DNA of 64,000 bases. Source: Cycas panzhihuaensis (lineage: Eukaryota; Cycadophyta). The position numbers were made by a program, and so were the translations under genes. This document shows positions 1-12,501 of the stretch, piece after piece (the first letter of the stretch is position 1; every line of letters begins with the position of its first letter). Under the pieces are notes generated by a model. That model did no database searches. It had not been told where the DNA came from and was given only the letters and a program-made list of their open reading frames with translations. The DNA is taken from NCBI GenBank assembly GCA_023213395.1, contig CM041465.1, forward strand, positions 199,337,741-199,401,740, written 5' to 3'.

Positions 1-1950
1 CAATTGTAGGTGCTCCAAACTACGCTTAAATTACAGAAGGCTTGGGCTATATACTAAATATCATACTCATTGCTCTGTACGGTAATATTTCCTCCTGAAT
101 TTCCACCGAATCTAGCGAGGTAGGTGTGATGCCAAGAGGATTTTTTTATGGAAAAAAAATCTCCTCTTTATTTAAGGTTTTCTTTGGAGTGAAACAAAGT
201 AATGAAAAATATCCCCAAAATAAAAATAAAGAAATATCATTTCTAATTAGTCCATAGTTTTTGTTACTTTTCTTTAGGTATGTTGTTGACAAGTTTCATG
301 TGATGCCAAACTCTATCTTTTATGTAAGGCGTTCTTATGAATGTGAAGCATTTAAAGATTTAATGTAAACTATTTAAAAATTGCAAATAAATAATGATTA
401 ATGTATGATTTAAATCTATTATAATGGTTATTATAAGCTTGTAATAATTTGTGTAATTTAAAAAAAAAAAAAATCATATGCACCACTATTGCATAATACT
501 AATTTAGTAATGTGATTGTGATGCCACTTTTTTTCAAATGGATCTCTTCAAAAGAACAACAATATATAAGTACTGTAAATAGTAAAGTCATTACTATAAT
601 AATAATGCATGATACAAAAGTTTGGATATTTAATAATAACTACCCAAATAGGTATATTAATTGTCAAAATCCTATTAACATCAAAATTAAGAGATGGCAT
701 AATTTTCAACACTCAATCATCTTAAGTTATTTGCAAGTATAATAATGCATGGTAATAGATCTTTCAATCGATAATTAAATCACAACTATCAATTTCAATT
801 TGGTAAAATTGTTGTGACACAAAACAAAAGAATGTCACATTAAACACTTTATATTTTAAAAGAACTTCTAAAAGTATTATGATATTTTATATTTTGAAGG
901 ATCTCTAGATTCTAGGCAAGGCTTGTAATGTAATCTTTAATTAATAGATAGTTATAATTTTAAAAATGAAGTCATAACACATTCATCACTCTCATAAAAT
1001 TCTCATATAATAAAATCTCATAATTCAATATTGTAACATGTTATATGTATCACACTATAAATAAAAGACTTAATTTTTTAAATATTCCCATAAATACAAT
1101 CATTTCAGTTGGGTTGGTTGTTGATACCATTTTCATCTCAAAAGACAACCCAAATAATTTCTTTCACTTTTGTTTATTCCTTTAAATCTAGGTCCAAAGG
1201 AAGCCTCCAAAAGAAGTATATTTAATTCATTTAGGCCAATATAAATTTAATAAAAAATTTCTAAATAAAATAGTTTAAAATAGAGTGTACACATATTTAA
1301 ATTTATATAAACACGCACACATACAAATACATAAACGCGTGCGCGCACACACAAACATAAAAGAAAATTGTATGCATTTCCATACACTTTGAAGCCTATC
1401 AATATTGAAGACCATTTAATTAATGCCCTTAATAATAAATTTCCACATTATCTCCCACTTTAAAACATTTTAATTTAATCAAATATTCTCATAAACCCAC
1501 TTGAACTATATGGTAAGACTTAAACCCCCTTATAGATTATTAAATACCCTTAAAAATAGTTTAATACACATAATTTCATTATCATTAAATAATTTCAATA
1601 TCATATAACCAACCTTAGAGAATTGATGTTATAATAAACTAAAATATTAATACATGTTTAATTAGAGAAGTTGGCTCCATAAGAGATGCTTATATATGTG
1701 CAAAGCCATCAAGAGAACACCAACATTATTATTTTGTTTTCATTATGGATTAATTTCCACTAGCACTTTCATGCCTAGCCTTCATGTCAATATTCTACTA
1801 TCACATGTGACTATGTTAATTATTTCTATGGTTATTAATTTACGATATCTAAATTGTTGAATCCTATATTAAGTATTTGATATTAACTAATTGGGCCCAT
1901 TACATGTGTCATCAAACACAATCCCAATGTTACTATCGTTATGCTTTCCT
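1..1950. other. AT-rich intergenic DNA, no gene seen
   Basis: I see no coding similarity, RNA gene or element boundary here. The DNA is strongly AT-rich, with short A and T runs. The only open frame of note (512-742, plus) has a low-complexity Ile/Asn/Tyr composition and no recognisable motif, so it is not called as a gene. The upstream part of the LINE that starts to be readable near 1,950 could extend into this stretch, but I could not read it. Confidence 0.6.
1311..1355. repeat. Alternating purine-pyrimidine (CA/CG) tract
   Basis: A short imperfect CA/TG-type simple repeat with a central run of alternating C and G. It stands out because CpG is otherwise rare in this window. Such tracts can in principle adopt Z-form DNA; that is inference only. 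Confidence 0.6.
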
Positions 1951-3163
1951 TTACACCATGGCTTAAAGATCTTATTTCTTCAAATTTAAACCTTACATCT
2001 CAAATAAGTCAATCCATTTTTCACTTACAAAATTGTTTGGTTAGTATTCTAAGTATTTATACCTCCATCAAGGATTTTGTGAGGACTATAAAATGGAACT
2101 AGCTTCAAATGTATATCCTTTTACTTAATTGGATGGTTATTGGTGATTTCAACATTATGGAATTCTCATTTAATAATATAGGAGGCTTACTATTTATTAG
2201 ACTAAGCTTAACTTCTAGGCATGGATGATATTCAAAATGCACTTCAATTATTCTTAACCATATCTCTCTACATCCAACATGATCCAATTGACCTAAGTCT
2301 AGTAAGTATGAAGATAATACTAGAATATGGTCTTAACTAGACATATGTTATAACTCTAGTAATGGTTGTCTTATAGCTAATCCTTAAGGCATTATAATCC
2401 ATTCCTAAGTCTTTATGTTAGGTCATCTCCACATTTCCTTTACTGTGGGAATTAATTGGATTCCTCTTTAAAAATCCCTTTTCAAGTTTAATACATTTGC
2501 TTTATTATTCTCTTATCAACATGAAGACTTTTAATAAGTTCGGAAGCTTATCACTAGATCTAATAGTCAAGCTCAATGGATATTATAATGGGAGAAATCC
2601 ACTTGTAAAGCCATCTCTTGGCTAAGAGGATTTGATAGATAGATGGTTGATATTCATTAGAGAAGAGAGCTTAATCTTAAGAAATCTATCCACAACATAC
2701 TTATACAAGTGGCACATCTTCCCTTTGACATTGCCTTGCATGTATAAGAGTTGTTAATTCAAAGAACACTCCTTAAATATGAATATACTAGATCTTAAGA
2801 AGCTCAAATTTATGTGCACCTATATTCGCTTAGGGGGAGAAGCTTCCTAGAAAATTATCTTCTCTTCTCTAAAGGAAAGGCAACAAGCCTCATCAATCCA
2901 AGATTTTCAAGTTAAGGATGGCTCTTTTATGGATGATATCTTGTATCTACATAATATGTTTATTAAACATTTTACTCGCATACTATCTTCTTAGCCTAAG
3001 ACCTTTAAGAGAATTGGCACTTTAGTGGAATGCATGAATGGCATTCCATATAAAGTTACCTTATAGGACCATGCTTGGTTTAATAGGCATCTAACTAAGG
3101 GTAAGCTCAAAGAGTTCTTATCTCTCATATTAAAAGAAAAATCCTTAGGGGAGGTAGAATTTT
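1950..3163 (+). pseudogene. LINE fragment 1: endonuclease and linker of ORF2
   Basis: First of four separated pieces of one old plus-strand L1-type LINE. Near 2,125-2,160 the translation gives a WMVIGDFNIMEF motif, the GDFN signature of the APE-like endonuclease that nicks target DNA. Downstream, the region of about 2,470-3,000 matches the linker between endonuclease and reverse transcriptase, including an SSLKERQQ stretch followed by the DG segment usual before the RT. The last part (about 3,090-3,163) matches the LKxEKSPGxDGxP block that opens the RT. Stops and frameshifts abound. The coding is cut here by a copia element and resumes at about 6,990. Confidence 0.75.
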
Positions 3164-3303
3164 CCTTCAATCCAATGTCTAACGTCCCCTTCAGTCCAAC
3201 GTCCTTCCTCCCCTTCAGACTGGGGAGAAAAATCCTTTGGTGTTCTTCCTCATAGCCTAGGATGCTAAGAGCTAAGTCTTACAGGGGACGTTGGATTGAA
3301 GGA
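3164..3303. repeat. Fold-back repeat at the 5' edge of a truncated copia insert
   Basis: The arm at 3,164-3,189 is, apart from a 7-base insertion, the exact reverse complement of 3,284-3,302 (19 bases). Between them are two further related pieces containing AACGTCC and CCCTTCAG (3,181-3,194 and 3,198-3,218). The right arm lies in the Gly/Arg-rich gag tail of the copia element. The left arm touches the LINE sequence. This looks like filler copied in inverted orientation when the 5' LTR and most of gag were lost. Confidence 0.65.
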
Positions 3304-3339
3304 AGAGGACAAGGAAGAATGACTAACAATCCACCTTGA

Positions 3340-4910
3340 GATGCTAAAGTATGTTTTAATTGTAGAAAACCATGTTACTTTTCAAGTAACTATAGAGTGT
3401 TTGATGTTTATTACCATTGCGGACAAACAGACTATTTCCCATATTAGTGTTATCAAAGATGAGCCAAAATTCAAAAGGGAAAATATCAGGTGACTAGAAA
3501 TTATAATAGAGAAAAGGACACAACAAAAGAAGAAGTTGAAATGGATTTTATTGCAGCTTTAGCAGCAAATGCAAGTGCAATAGAAAATTGGCATGTAGAT
3601 TTGGGAGCTTCACATCACATGATAGGGATTAAAGAATGGTTTGAAGTTATCAAACCTTATGATCTCAATAAATCAGTAGAGCTAGGAGATAATTTTCCCT
3701 TATATATAAAGGGAACAGGACAAATTGCTATATGAATTAATGGAAAAATTCAACGTATAAGCAATGTCTTTTTTGTACATAGGATGAAAAAGAATCTTTT
3801 ATCAGTGTCTTAGTTGAGTGAGAAAAAGTTAAGAACAATATTTGATGAATATGGTTATTATTACATTCTTGATATGAAAAAGAATGGCACTGTGATAGCC
3901 AAAAAAGAAAAACACAATAGGTTGTATAAACTTCTCTCCACGCTTGTACTGCCTAATAAAGGCCCCACAAAAATGATCTCTGATGTAAAATCTCTTGTTG
4001 TAAGCAGCACTGATACTAATGAAATATGGCATTTGAAGTATGGTCATATTTCTGATGATAGGTTAGAAAAATTAAAGAAACACAAGATGGTGAATGGTTT
4101 ACTAGATATTTCTTTTAATTACTTTGTATGTAAGGGCTACATGATGGGAAAACAACACATGATTCCATTCTCAAAAAACACATGGCATGCATAAAATAAG
4201 CTAAAATTGATACACACTGATCTATGTAGCCATTTTACGCCAATTTTAACAAATGGAGTAAGGTACTTCTTAACTATCATTCATGATTTCTCTAGAAAAA
4301 CATGGGTGTATTTTCTTTCTAGTAAATCGAAAGCACTTAACTACTTCAAAGAATTCAAGGTTGAAACTGAGTTGGAAAGCAGTCAAAAGTCAAATGTATT
4401 CGTTCAGATAGAGGAGGAGAATTTGCATCTAATGATTTCCCCCATTTTTGTAAAATACATAGAATTCACAGATAATTTACAATCCCTTATACACCTCAAT
4501 CAAATGGGGTTGCAGAAAGGATGAATAGAACAATTATGGAAATGGATCGATGCATGTTAAACAATAGTGAACTAGCTAAGAAATATTGGGTAGAAGATAT
4601 ACACACAGATGTATATTTAATTAATAGAAGTCTAACTCAGTCATTGGATAACATAACACCTAAAGAAGCTTGGACAGGACATAAGACCAATGTAAGTCAT
4701 TTAAAAATCTTTGGTTGCAAGGCCTATGTTTACATCCCTGATAAGAAAAGGACCAAGCTGGATAGTAAAAGCATAGAATGCATAATGGTTGGGTATAGTA
4801 GTCGCTCAAAAGCATACAGATGTCTTGATCCAAAAACATATAGACTTTATGTAAGTAGGGATGTAATCTTTGATGAAAAGAAAGAATGTATTAACATAAT
4901 ACCTTAAGAA
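3340..4910 (+). pseudogene. Copia B zinc knuckle, protease and integrase
   Basis: Two degenerate CCHC-type knuckles lie at about 3,350-3,460 (CFNC and YHCG cores). The protease follows, with WHVDLGASHHM at about 3,589-3,621, where the family has a D-S/T-G-A catalytic loop; here the Ser is Leu. The GAG-pre-integrase domain holds the His pair of the HHCC finger (WHLKYGHI, about 4,027). The integrase core starts with IHTDLCSH near 4,207, holding the first catalytic Asp. The second Asp (SDRGGEF) is in another frame near 4,400, so a frameshift lies between. The third part (PQSNGVAERMNRT, about 4,495-4,535) holds the catalytic Glu. Frame changes and stops make it non-functional. Confidence 0.85.
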
Positions 4911-5269
4911 GTTAATGTTGACAACCAAAATTTACATTCTACTCAGTTGGAAGATAAATCAAATATTACTTCTAAAAGTATTGAGGTAGAAATTGACATT
5001 TCAGAGGACACATCTCCAGACAAACAACGAACTAGTGATACCAGTATTCAGTCAGATACACAACAAGGTAGTGGTTATAATACTCATTCTGAAGATGAAG
5101 AAGTCAAATCATTACAAGAATATTCCTTAAAAAGAGTACCAAAATGGTATCTCAAGACACTTGAGGAAACAAAAGGAGAAATTTTTTAACATCGAACTAG
5201 ATCTCAAAAACCACAAGCTCTTATTTGCTCCATCGAACCAAGTTCTTATAAAGAAGTAAGTAGTTCTCA

Positions 5270-6770
5270 AAACTGGAAAGCAGCAATGGAGACAGAGATT
5301 GAAGCCATACATAGAAATAAAACATGGGATCTAGTCTCAGCTCCTGAAGATAAATCCATTATAAATTGTAAATGGATATATAAAATAAAGGAAAAACCAA
5401 ACAAACAAGTTGATAAATACAAGGCAAGACTGGTAGCAAAAGGCTACACATATACAGCTAAAATCGACTATGAAGAAACATTCTCACCAGTAGCAAAGCT
5501 AAATACAGTAAGAATGGTGATTGCTCTTACTACCTAAAAAGGTTGGAAGATTTATCAAATGGACATTAAAAGTGCATTCTTAAATATAGATCTACAAGAA
5601 GAAGTGTATATATATCAGCTAGAAGGATACATAAAACTAGGTTAGGAAAATATGGTTTGTAAATTAAGAAAGGCAGTGTATGGACTCAAGCAAGTACCAA
5701 GAGCTTGGTACGCTAAGTTGGACTCATATCTAACTCAAAATAGCTTCCATCGATGCGAATTAAATTATAGCATATATGTAAAATGCAATCAAGGTTTAAT
5801 CTCTATCATAGTGGTATATGTAGATGACATGTTGATTACTTGAAATGATAAAAATTTAATAACATTTATTAAAAGTAGGTTTTAAAAAGTTTTTGAAATG
5901 ACAAATCTATGAATGCTTCACTACTACCTTAGAATAGAAATAGAATAAAACGATCATTTTACTACTCTTTCACAAACCAAATATGTCAAAAACTTACTAA
6001 GAAAGTTTAAAATGGAAAGTTGTAATAGTGTCATCACACCAATGGAAACCGGGTTAGTGCTAAGTGTAGAATAAGAAGCACATCCTATTGATGCAATACT
6101 ATATAGACAATTAGTTGGAAGCCTAATTTATCTCACAGCCAGACATCCTAACATTTCATATGCTGTTGGTGTAATCTCCAAGTTCATGGAAAGTCCCAAA
6201 ATTCCTCACTAGAATACTACAAAGAGAATTTCACGATATCTAAAAGGAACCATGAATCTTGGTTTAAGGTATGTCAAGGAAAATAATATATAGTTAATCG
6301 GCTTCTATGACTCTAACTGGGCTAGAGATAAAATATATAGAAAATTGACATCAGGATACCATTTCTTCCTAGGAAAATCTTTGATCTCTTGGAGTAGTAA
6401 AAAGTAATACATTATTGCATTATCTTCAACAGAAGTAGAATATAAGTAAGTAATTAATGCAGCATGCGAAGTAGTATAGATCAGACAACTCTTGAAAGAT
6501 CTAGGAGAAGAGAAAACAATGCCCACTCAAATATTTTGTGATAATCAAATTACAATAAAAATAACAAAAAATCTAGTACTACATGCTAGAACAAAACATA
6601 TAGAGGTATATCATCATTTCATCAAAGAAAAAGTATAGAATAGAGAAATTGAGCTTCAACATTACCCTTCAGGAAATCAAATTGTTGATGTTCTTACCAA
6701 ATCTCTTAGTAGGGAAAAATTCATTGTCTTCAAAAATCTATTGGGATTAAGATAGATAAAACATTAAGAG
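5270..6770 (+). pseudogene. Copia B reverse transcriptase and RNase H
   Basis: The RT opens with WKAAMETEIEAI (about 5,276), continues with KWIYKIKEKP and KARLVAKGYT, then MDIKSAFLN (about 5,560), where the first catalytic Asp sits. YVDDMLIT (about 5,818-5,841) is the copia YVDD box. RNase H follows at about 6,290-6,620 with DSNWARD, SWSSKK and STEVEY blocks and a late TKHIEV block. Its end leads straight into the polypurine tract at 6,764-6,772. Stops replace expected residues in several places, and there are small frameshifts. Confidence 0.85.
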
Positions 6771-6772
6771 GG

Positions 6773-6986
6773 TGTGTAAAAGGTAATGTTTTATCTAGGG
6801 CTATAGTGCATTACTGAAATATTTTATAAGGGTCTTATATCTGTCCCCCTTTCTCTCTCAAAGTGATAAGTGGCACCATCCTATTGAGTGGTTACCATTT
6901 GTACCTTCTTTATAACTATATATATATATACAAAGAATCATCAATAAAGATTAGAGAGAATTCCTCCATCATTTTGAATCTTTACA
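6773..6986 (+). repeat. 3' LTR of copia B
   Basis: It follows a purine tract (AAGAGGG, about 6,766-6,772) and begins TGTGTAAAAGG. It contains a TATA run near 6,917-6,931 and an AATAAAG signal near 6,942, and ends ATCTTTACA. Length is about 214 bp. No second copy is present in the window, so the exact ends are judged from TG and CA and from where LINE coding resumes. Confidence 0.65.
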
Positions 6987-7320
6987 TAAACTATAGAATT
7001 TCATAAAGTCTTTTAGGATGCCATTGGCTATTATTTCTTTTTAATATAAATAGAAGTAATGGCATTGTATAGTCCAAGAGATTATACTAATATTGGTGTC
7101 ATCAAACTCATTCCAAAGTAAGGTGGGGACCCCGTCATAATACTTAATATTTCTTATAAGATCCTTACTAAGTTCTTAGCTTTTCATGTGGAATTTTCCT
7201 TTGACAAGATTGTTTACCTAAAATAAAATGGTTTTATTTAAGATTGCTACATCCATGATAGCATTCTTTTTATTTGTGTCACAACCCACTTCATGAGTAA
7301 GTTTGAGTGATAATAAATCT
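6987..7320 (+). pseudogene. LINE fragment 2: start of reverse transcriptase
   Basis: Continuation of the LINE interrupted at 3,163. The frame reads IEFHKVF, then DAIG, then near 7,090-7,180 IGVIKLIPK followed by LNISYKILTKFLA, the first conserved RT blocks of plant L1 elements. A degenerate NGFI...HDSIF block follows at about 7,220-7,265. The reading ends at about 7,310 with THFMSKFE, where the family continues with a FIKIDFEKA block that is found only at about 8,930. Confidence 0.75.
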
Positions 7321-8908
7321 TACAACCCAAATTCTTAAATATATGAATGTAAAGGTTGTTTCCCATATTTTTATCAAACTATTTTGTACTTTAAATCATT
7401 TCTTTATTTGAAAAAAATAAATGTAATATTAACATATAACTACTTAAGACTATATGAGTTAATTAAACATTTATGTAGTGAAAATATATAAATTTGGTGA
7501 ATGGCTTTCCTTACTAGTAGTCTTAAAAGTACCAAGTTCTAATTTGGACTATACATTACTATCACATGTAGACTTTGTTTATAATGCCATAAATATGAGT
7601 GCATAATTCATATCTCTTCTTTATATTATCTAAAAGTTTTAGTAAATAAATATACATGAAAAACATCTATAATATATTTCTTTACAACAAAATAAGGTTG
7701 ACGTATTATCTATTTTCTTATAAAAATAGACTTAATCACTTAGGGAAATTCACCCTTATGCTTTTAAAACTTCTCATAAGAATTAACCCCAACCTAAGGC
7801 ACATGATATAAACACTAGAAAATTTTACTTAAGAAACCGGGGCATTCATCCCTTAAAAGTATTCGATCAAAACAGAGGCATAACACCATGCATAAGTCTT
7901 TGATCAGTGCCTCACACCATGTATGGTCTCATATTATATACCAAATATCTACCTAGTGGATTCACATCACATATGACATCATACTATGTGGAATATCTAG
8001 TATAAAATTAGACCATTAGCATCACACTACACTTGATTTTCTAGATACTAGACTTGTGGATTAATACCACCATTGAACTCTAAACAAACTACTAATCATA
8101 GACTCAAAATAAATGCTTTCTTAAGACTCCTCCTCTAAAACTACTCCTTGTTGGATAGAATACGACTGCCTAATTGCATAGAAAGATAAATCACATATTC
8201 AACATTTTCTTTCATTGAAAAATACACGCAATTTAAAAGTCACGTATTTCTCAAGTTCTCTCAAGATAATTTTAGTAAATGAAATCATGTACCTAAAATG
8301 GCTATGCTTCATCTTAGTTTAGGCAAATAGCCAACAAGTTTGTCTTAAGGTCAAAGTGGTTAGAGTGATTAAGAAATATTCAAGCAACTTCCTCATTTAG
8401 ACATATTCTAGAAGGAATCTTTCTCCTACATGGGTATGGACTATTCTCCCACTACTCCATATAAAGTAATAACCAAATAGTTTATTAAATCCAATGAATC
8501 TCTCATAAGATAATGGTTTCTAGAATTCCCCACTTAAGAATTATACCTTTGTTCAAATCATATGCCTCACTCTTAATTCTTTTATCTCCCTTGAGTAATC
8601 TAACCTACCTTTATTATGGTGGATACTTAATTTACATCATTTTACATAAGTTCAAGCACTTCGCCCCTAATTTAATCATATATACACATCACATACACAT
8701 AGGCTTGAATCATAAAACCTCATAATTATAAGTATGAAATGTCTCAAGGTGTATTCCATACTTAATGGAGCATTAAAAGCTTCCATTTTAAAATAAGGGA
8801 TGTATTATAACATTAAAATTTAAAACAATCAAACATAAAGATATATATATATATATAGTGAGTATACATGACTTATTGCTCTTTAGAAATCCATCTAATA
8901 TTCATGGG
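7321..8908. mobile_element. Unidentified 1.6 kb insert in the LINE
   Basis: LINE RT coding stops at about 7,310 and resumes at about 8,910 with little missing, so this stretch is foreign to it. I see no coding. A possible 5 bp duplication AATCT (7,316-7,320 and 8,909-8,913) brackets it, which may be chance. On the minus strand, position 8,811 leftward starts TGTTATAATACATCCC, like a gypsy LTR start, so an old solo LTR is one option. The plus ORF at 8,513-8,725 has no recognisable domain. Confidence 0.4.
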
Positions 8909-9760
8909 AATCTATACTATAGTTTCTTTTTATCAAAATTAACTTTGAAATGGCATAAAATTGAGTAAGAATTTATTTCTTTAATCCTTCCTAAATTAGA
9001 TTTTGGTCTTATTTTATTAGTATGGCCAAAACTTTGTTAGCTAATATGTGTTCTTACATAGACATTAATAAGAAAGTCTAATTTTATATTCCATTAAGCA
9101 AGTTAATTAGACAAGGGTGCTTTTAGATGCTCTTGTATATGCTTTAGCTATAAGTGATTTGGGTTACTCATTTCATAGAATGTAAGAAGTATACAACTTC
9201 AAGGGGATTTCTTTACCCTAATCTAATAAGAAATTTTTATATGGTTAATTTAATGATGATACTCTTCCTACTCCCATTCTAAATAAAAGCAGTGTTGCAT
9301 GCTTAATAAATAATCTTAAATACTTTTCTTATCCTTTGGTTTCTCCATATCCTCCCTTAAGATAGTTTGTTATTTCTCAAGCCTTAGCCTAACACCATCC
9401 TAGGTTAATAACCTTGGCTAGTAGATGTTTTGTAATGAATAAATAATTAGGCTTCTCAGAAGTCTCTTTTGATTTGATGTCACTTTTGTGCAAATGTAGA
9501 ATTATCTTATGAAGAAACATCATAAAAAGAATAAGTTAGTAGTCTATGGAAAATTTGTCAGTGGTGACCAATATGTTGATTATGTAAAATATTTTCTTGG
9601 CCCTACATATATACTACTACTTCTTATAGGTTCTTATTAATATAAATTTTTACTCATTCTTTTCCTTAATGTGACAGTTTTTATAGTCTAAATTAATGAA
9701 TAAGATTTGTATTCTTAAAGTTACCTAAGATATGTTTTGTGATTCCATTAATAATGGCAA
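8905..9760 (+). pseudogene. LINE fragment 3: RT catalytic part and thumb
   Basis: The reading gives FIKINFEMA (about 8,931), the first catalytic block (normally FEKAYD; the Asp is lost), then a MAKTLLANMCS segment, then PLSKLIRQGC (about 9,090), the RQGCPLSP block. NDDTL (about 9,252-9,266) stands for the FADD active site. The thumb follows, with LALHIYYYF near 9,600. Coding is cut at 9,760 by gypsy element A and resumes at 17,813. Confidence 0.75.
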
Positions 9761-12501
9761 TGTTGTTTCTTACATTGTTACTTGAAAATGTTCCTTATTC
9801 TCAATCCAAGGCACCTTATGAATTACTAATCAACATGTTTGAAGGGCTTAACATAAGGGCAATGCAAAACTCTTGGGTAGATTAAACCAATATGAAGGAA
9901 TAATGGACCCCATATAATCCAATTACTAGTGATAACTTTGAACCCCTACTCTCCTTGTATGTTGCATGAATCCAATAACATTATGGGTCAATGTCATGAG
10001 CAACCTCAACATAACCAATAGGCAAATATCTTTGGTAAAGTGACATCTTATACATAATGAAGAAGAGGAAATGAATATGTTAGCACCATGATGGACTTAC
10101 TTGTAGTCACAACTTGCTAACTTCTTTCCTAATTTTTTTATGATGCTAATACATAAGAATGAGAAATAAAAGGAAGAGAAATAATAAGTGTTGATATTAT
10201 GACAAACATATTCATAGTTGTAATGTGCTAACCTCTTCTCTTGTAAAATCTTTCACTAAGTTCAATATATAGAATACAAGAAAGGAGTTATATGTTATCA
10301 ATAACTTGAAACTAAGTAACATGATGTAATCAACATAACCTAGCATACATTAGCATAATTCTTAACAATGGATTTTAAGGAGATTGTGAAAAGAAATTCT
10401 CAATACACAGTGGACCCAAATGTAAAATAAATCTTTGATATTAAAGGAAATAACTCTTCCATCCTTAAACCATCAAACAAGCTTCATAATAGAGTGAGAG
10501 GAGAATGAAAATATTTTATTGATTCTTATGGAAAACTATATTATAATGATATAAATCTGAACCCCTTTTGTAATTTAATTACAAAGAAATACTCAACTAC
10601 AAATTGCTACCTAGTATAACTCCCTAATATAAACTACTAAGACAAATCTTACAAAGTCTCCAATAGCTAAGACTTGCTTACTATAGAAACTTGAAATTTT
10701 TTAAATCTGTTAGGTACAATGTCTTCTTCACCATTACAAACAACCAATAGAAGAATAAGAATAGAAAGTATAATCAAGAAAAGAGAAAAGTAGAAGAAGA
10801 ATGGTTTGGATGCATGTTCATATCAAAAAAATATAGTAGCTAGGAAATGTATCAACCTAAACTTAAGAAGGGGGACGAAGAAGAAGTTATCCTTCTTGCT
10901 TAAGACTTTTATACTATTTCTCTACATAATCCATCATCATTAATTTGTTAGAAACTTTCATACCAAGGTAACTACCATGTCAAAAAATTACTTGCCCATT
11001 ATTCAAATTCTTCTCACCTTTCTAAATACCAGGAAATTTGCTAGAATACAAGTGTCATCCTAGTCATCATTCAACAATTAAGTGTCTAATTATTGATGTT
11101 ATTATATTTACTCATTAGATATAAGTTGATAATTTATCAATCAATCAGAGCATAATTAATGAAAATGAACTCAATTAACCTTTGTCTTTGCCTTTCTCAT
11201 GACCACCACTTCTATTTGGCATTGATTTTGTTACATGTGCTTATCACACATTCAACTCCATACAACTAAGTTTTAAAATATTCAGTTAATGATTCTGGGG
11301 AGATTAGCAACTTCATGTTAAGTATGAATTAATTTGAGTTAATCATATCAAGTACCAACTCAATTTAAGCTAATATAATTTTCCATAATTGACTATTGGC
11401 TCTTTCATCTACTTTAAACTTATTAGCTTCTATACCTATTAGGATCATCATGGAATTACCTACATGTTACATATTACCTTTTTCCACCAACACCTGCTAT
11501 ACAAATTAACTTTTTTTGCCTTGTAACTCTTTATAGATCTATGTACTAACCTTTACTTTCACCTTGCATATTCTCCATAATTATCCCTTAACTCCATTTT
11601 ATATCCAAATGCACCCATGGCGTTGAGTGTGGTAATTAAGGCATATATCATGGCCACTTTGCAATTTACCAACTTTGCCATTATATGTTTATTTCTCATA
11701 AGTTATATATGACCTCATATTCATTCCTATGTTAGTCTTATCAGTAATCATAAGGCTATTGGACCACTAATGGAATTGATGTTCAAGATTTCATGTGCTC
11801 ATCTAATCAACAACTTAGATCTAATCGTATTCTTATCCATCCTTTGTTCCTTAAGGGAAATCTTATTTCTTAGGGCTTCCCTTTTAAAGGTATGTTTAAT
11901 TTATGAGTGTTTCACTTTGAAAATCTTTGATTAGGTGGGTTTTTAATCCTTTATTAAGTCTTTTGATTATGACAATATAAGCCTATATGCTTATCACCCA
12001 TAAAGTCCTTATTATGATATTCATCTCTTAAAAGGGAAGCCATCTATGTAGGAGGATTGATGTGAGAGTCCTTTTACCTTATATTATTATTTCAACACTT
12101 TTTCCACAAATCCATTTCCTCATAAACTTCTCTTCCTGTAGGATGGTCCCCCATAAGATGCATCTATCGCTCGAACACTAGTTCATGTTCCAATCTTTTG
12201 TGAGTGGGGGAAGTACCCCTTTCTTGTAAGTTATCCTCCCTATAAGTATTCAATCAAATAAAACTTCCTTCCTTAGATCAACACTTTAGAATAAAGTCAT
12301 ACACATGTGGGACCCACCTTCCATAGGGAAGGGATATTGCAAGAACTTAACATAAAGGTTTTCTCTCATTTAGACTTTCCTTATCCTATAAATAAGGCAT
12401 CTTACAAACTTTCACTTACTATATGCTACTACCTTAAACATTGAAAATCAATGGCCCAACATTGTCATTTGTTATTCGTCTCTAGAATCTCTAGTGTTAT
12501 A
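9761..12501 (-). repeat. 3' LTR of element A
   Basis: Aligns along nearly its whole length with 14,998-17,812, with scattered substitutions and small indels. The plus-strand left edge reads TGTTGTTTCTT and the right edge CTAGTGTTATA. At more than 2.7 kb it is long for a gypsy LTR, and longer than the internal region. No coding is apparent. Confidence 0.8.

Larger units (their letters stand above)
3164..6986 (+). mobile_element. Ty1/copia element B, 5' LTR and gag lost, inside the LINE
   Basis: The order zinc knuckle, protease, integrase, reverse transcriptase, RNase H defines a copia-type LTR retrotransposon. The 3' LTR is present (6,773-6,986). No 5' LTR, primer-binding site or gag body can be found, because LINE coding runs up to 3,163. 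LINE coding resumes just after the 3' LTR with almost nothing missing, so this was a genuine insertion that later lost its left part. Many in-frame stops show that it is dead. Confidence 0.85.

Noticed and set aside
512-742. Plus ORF of 76 residues
   Set aside because: Low-complexity Ile/Asn-rich translation, no motif, and expected by chance in AT-rich DNA.
8513-8725. Plus ORF of 70 residues in the unidentified insert
   Set aside because: No domain or codon signal; leucine/isoleucine-rich frames like this are common here.
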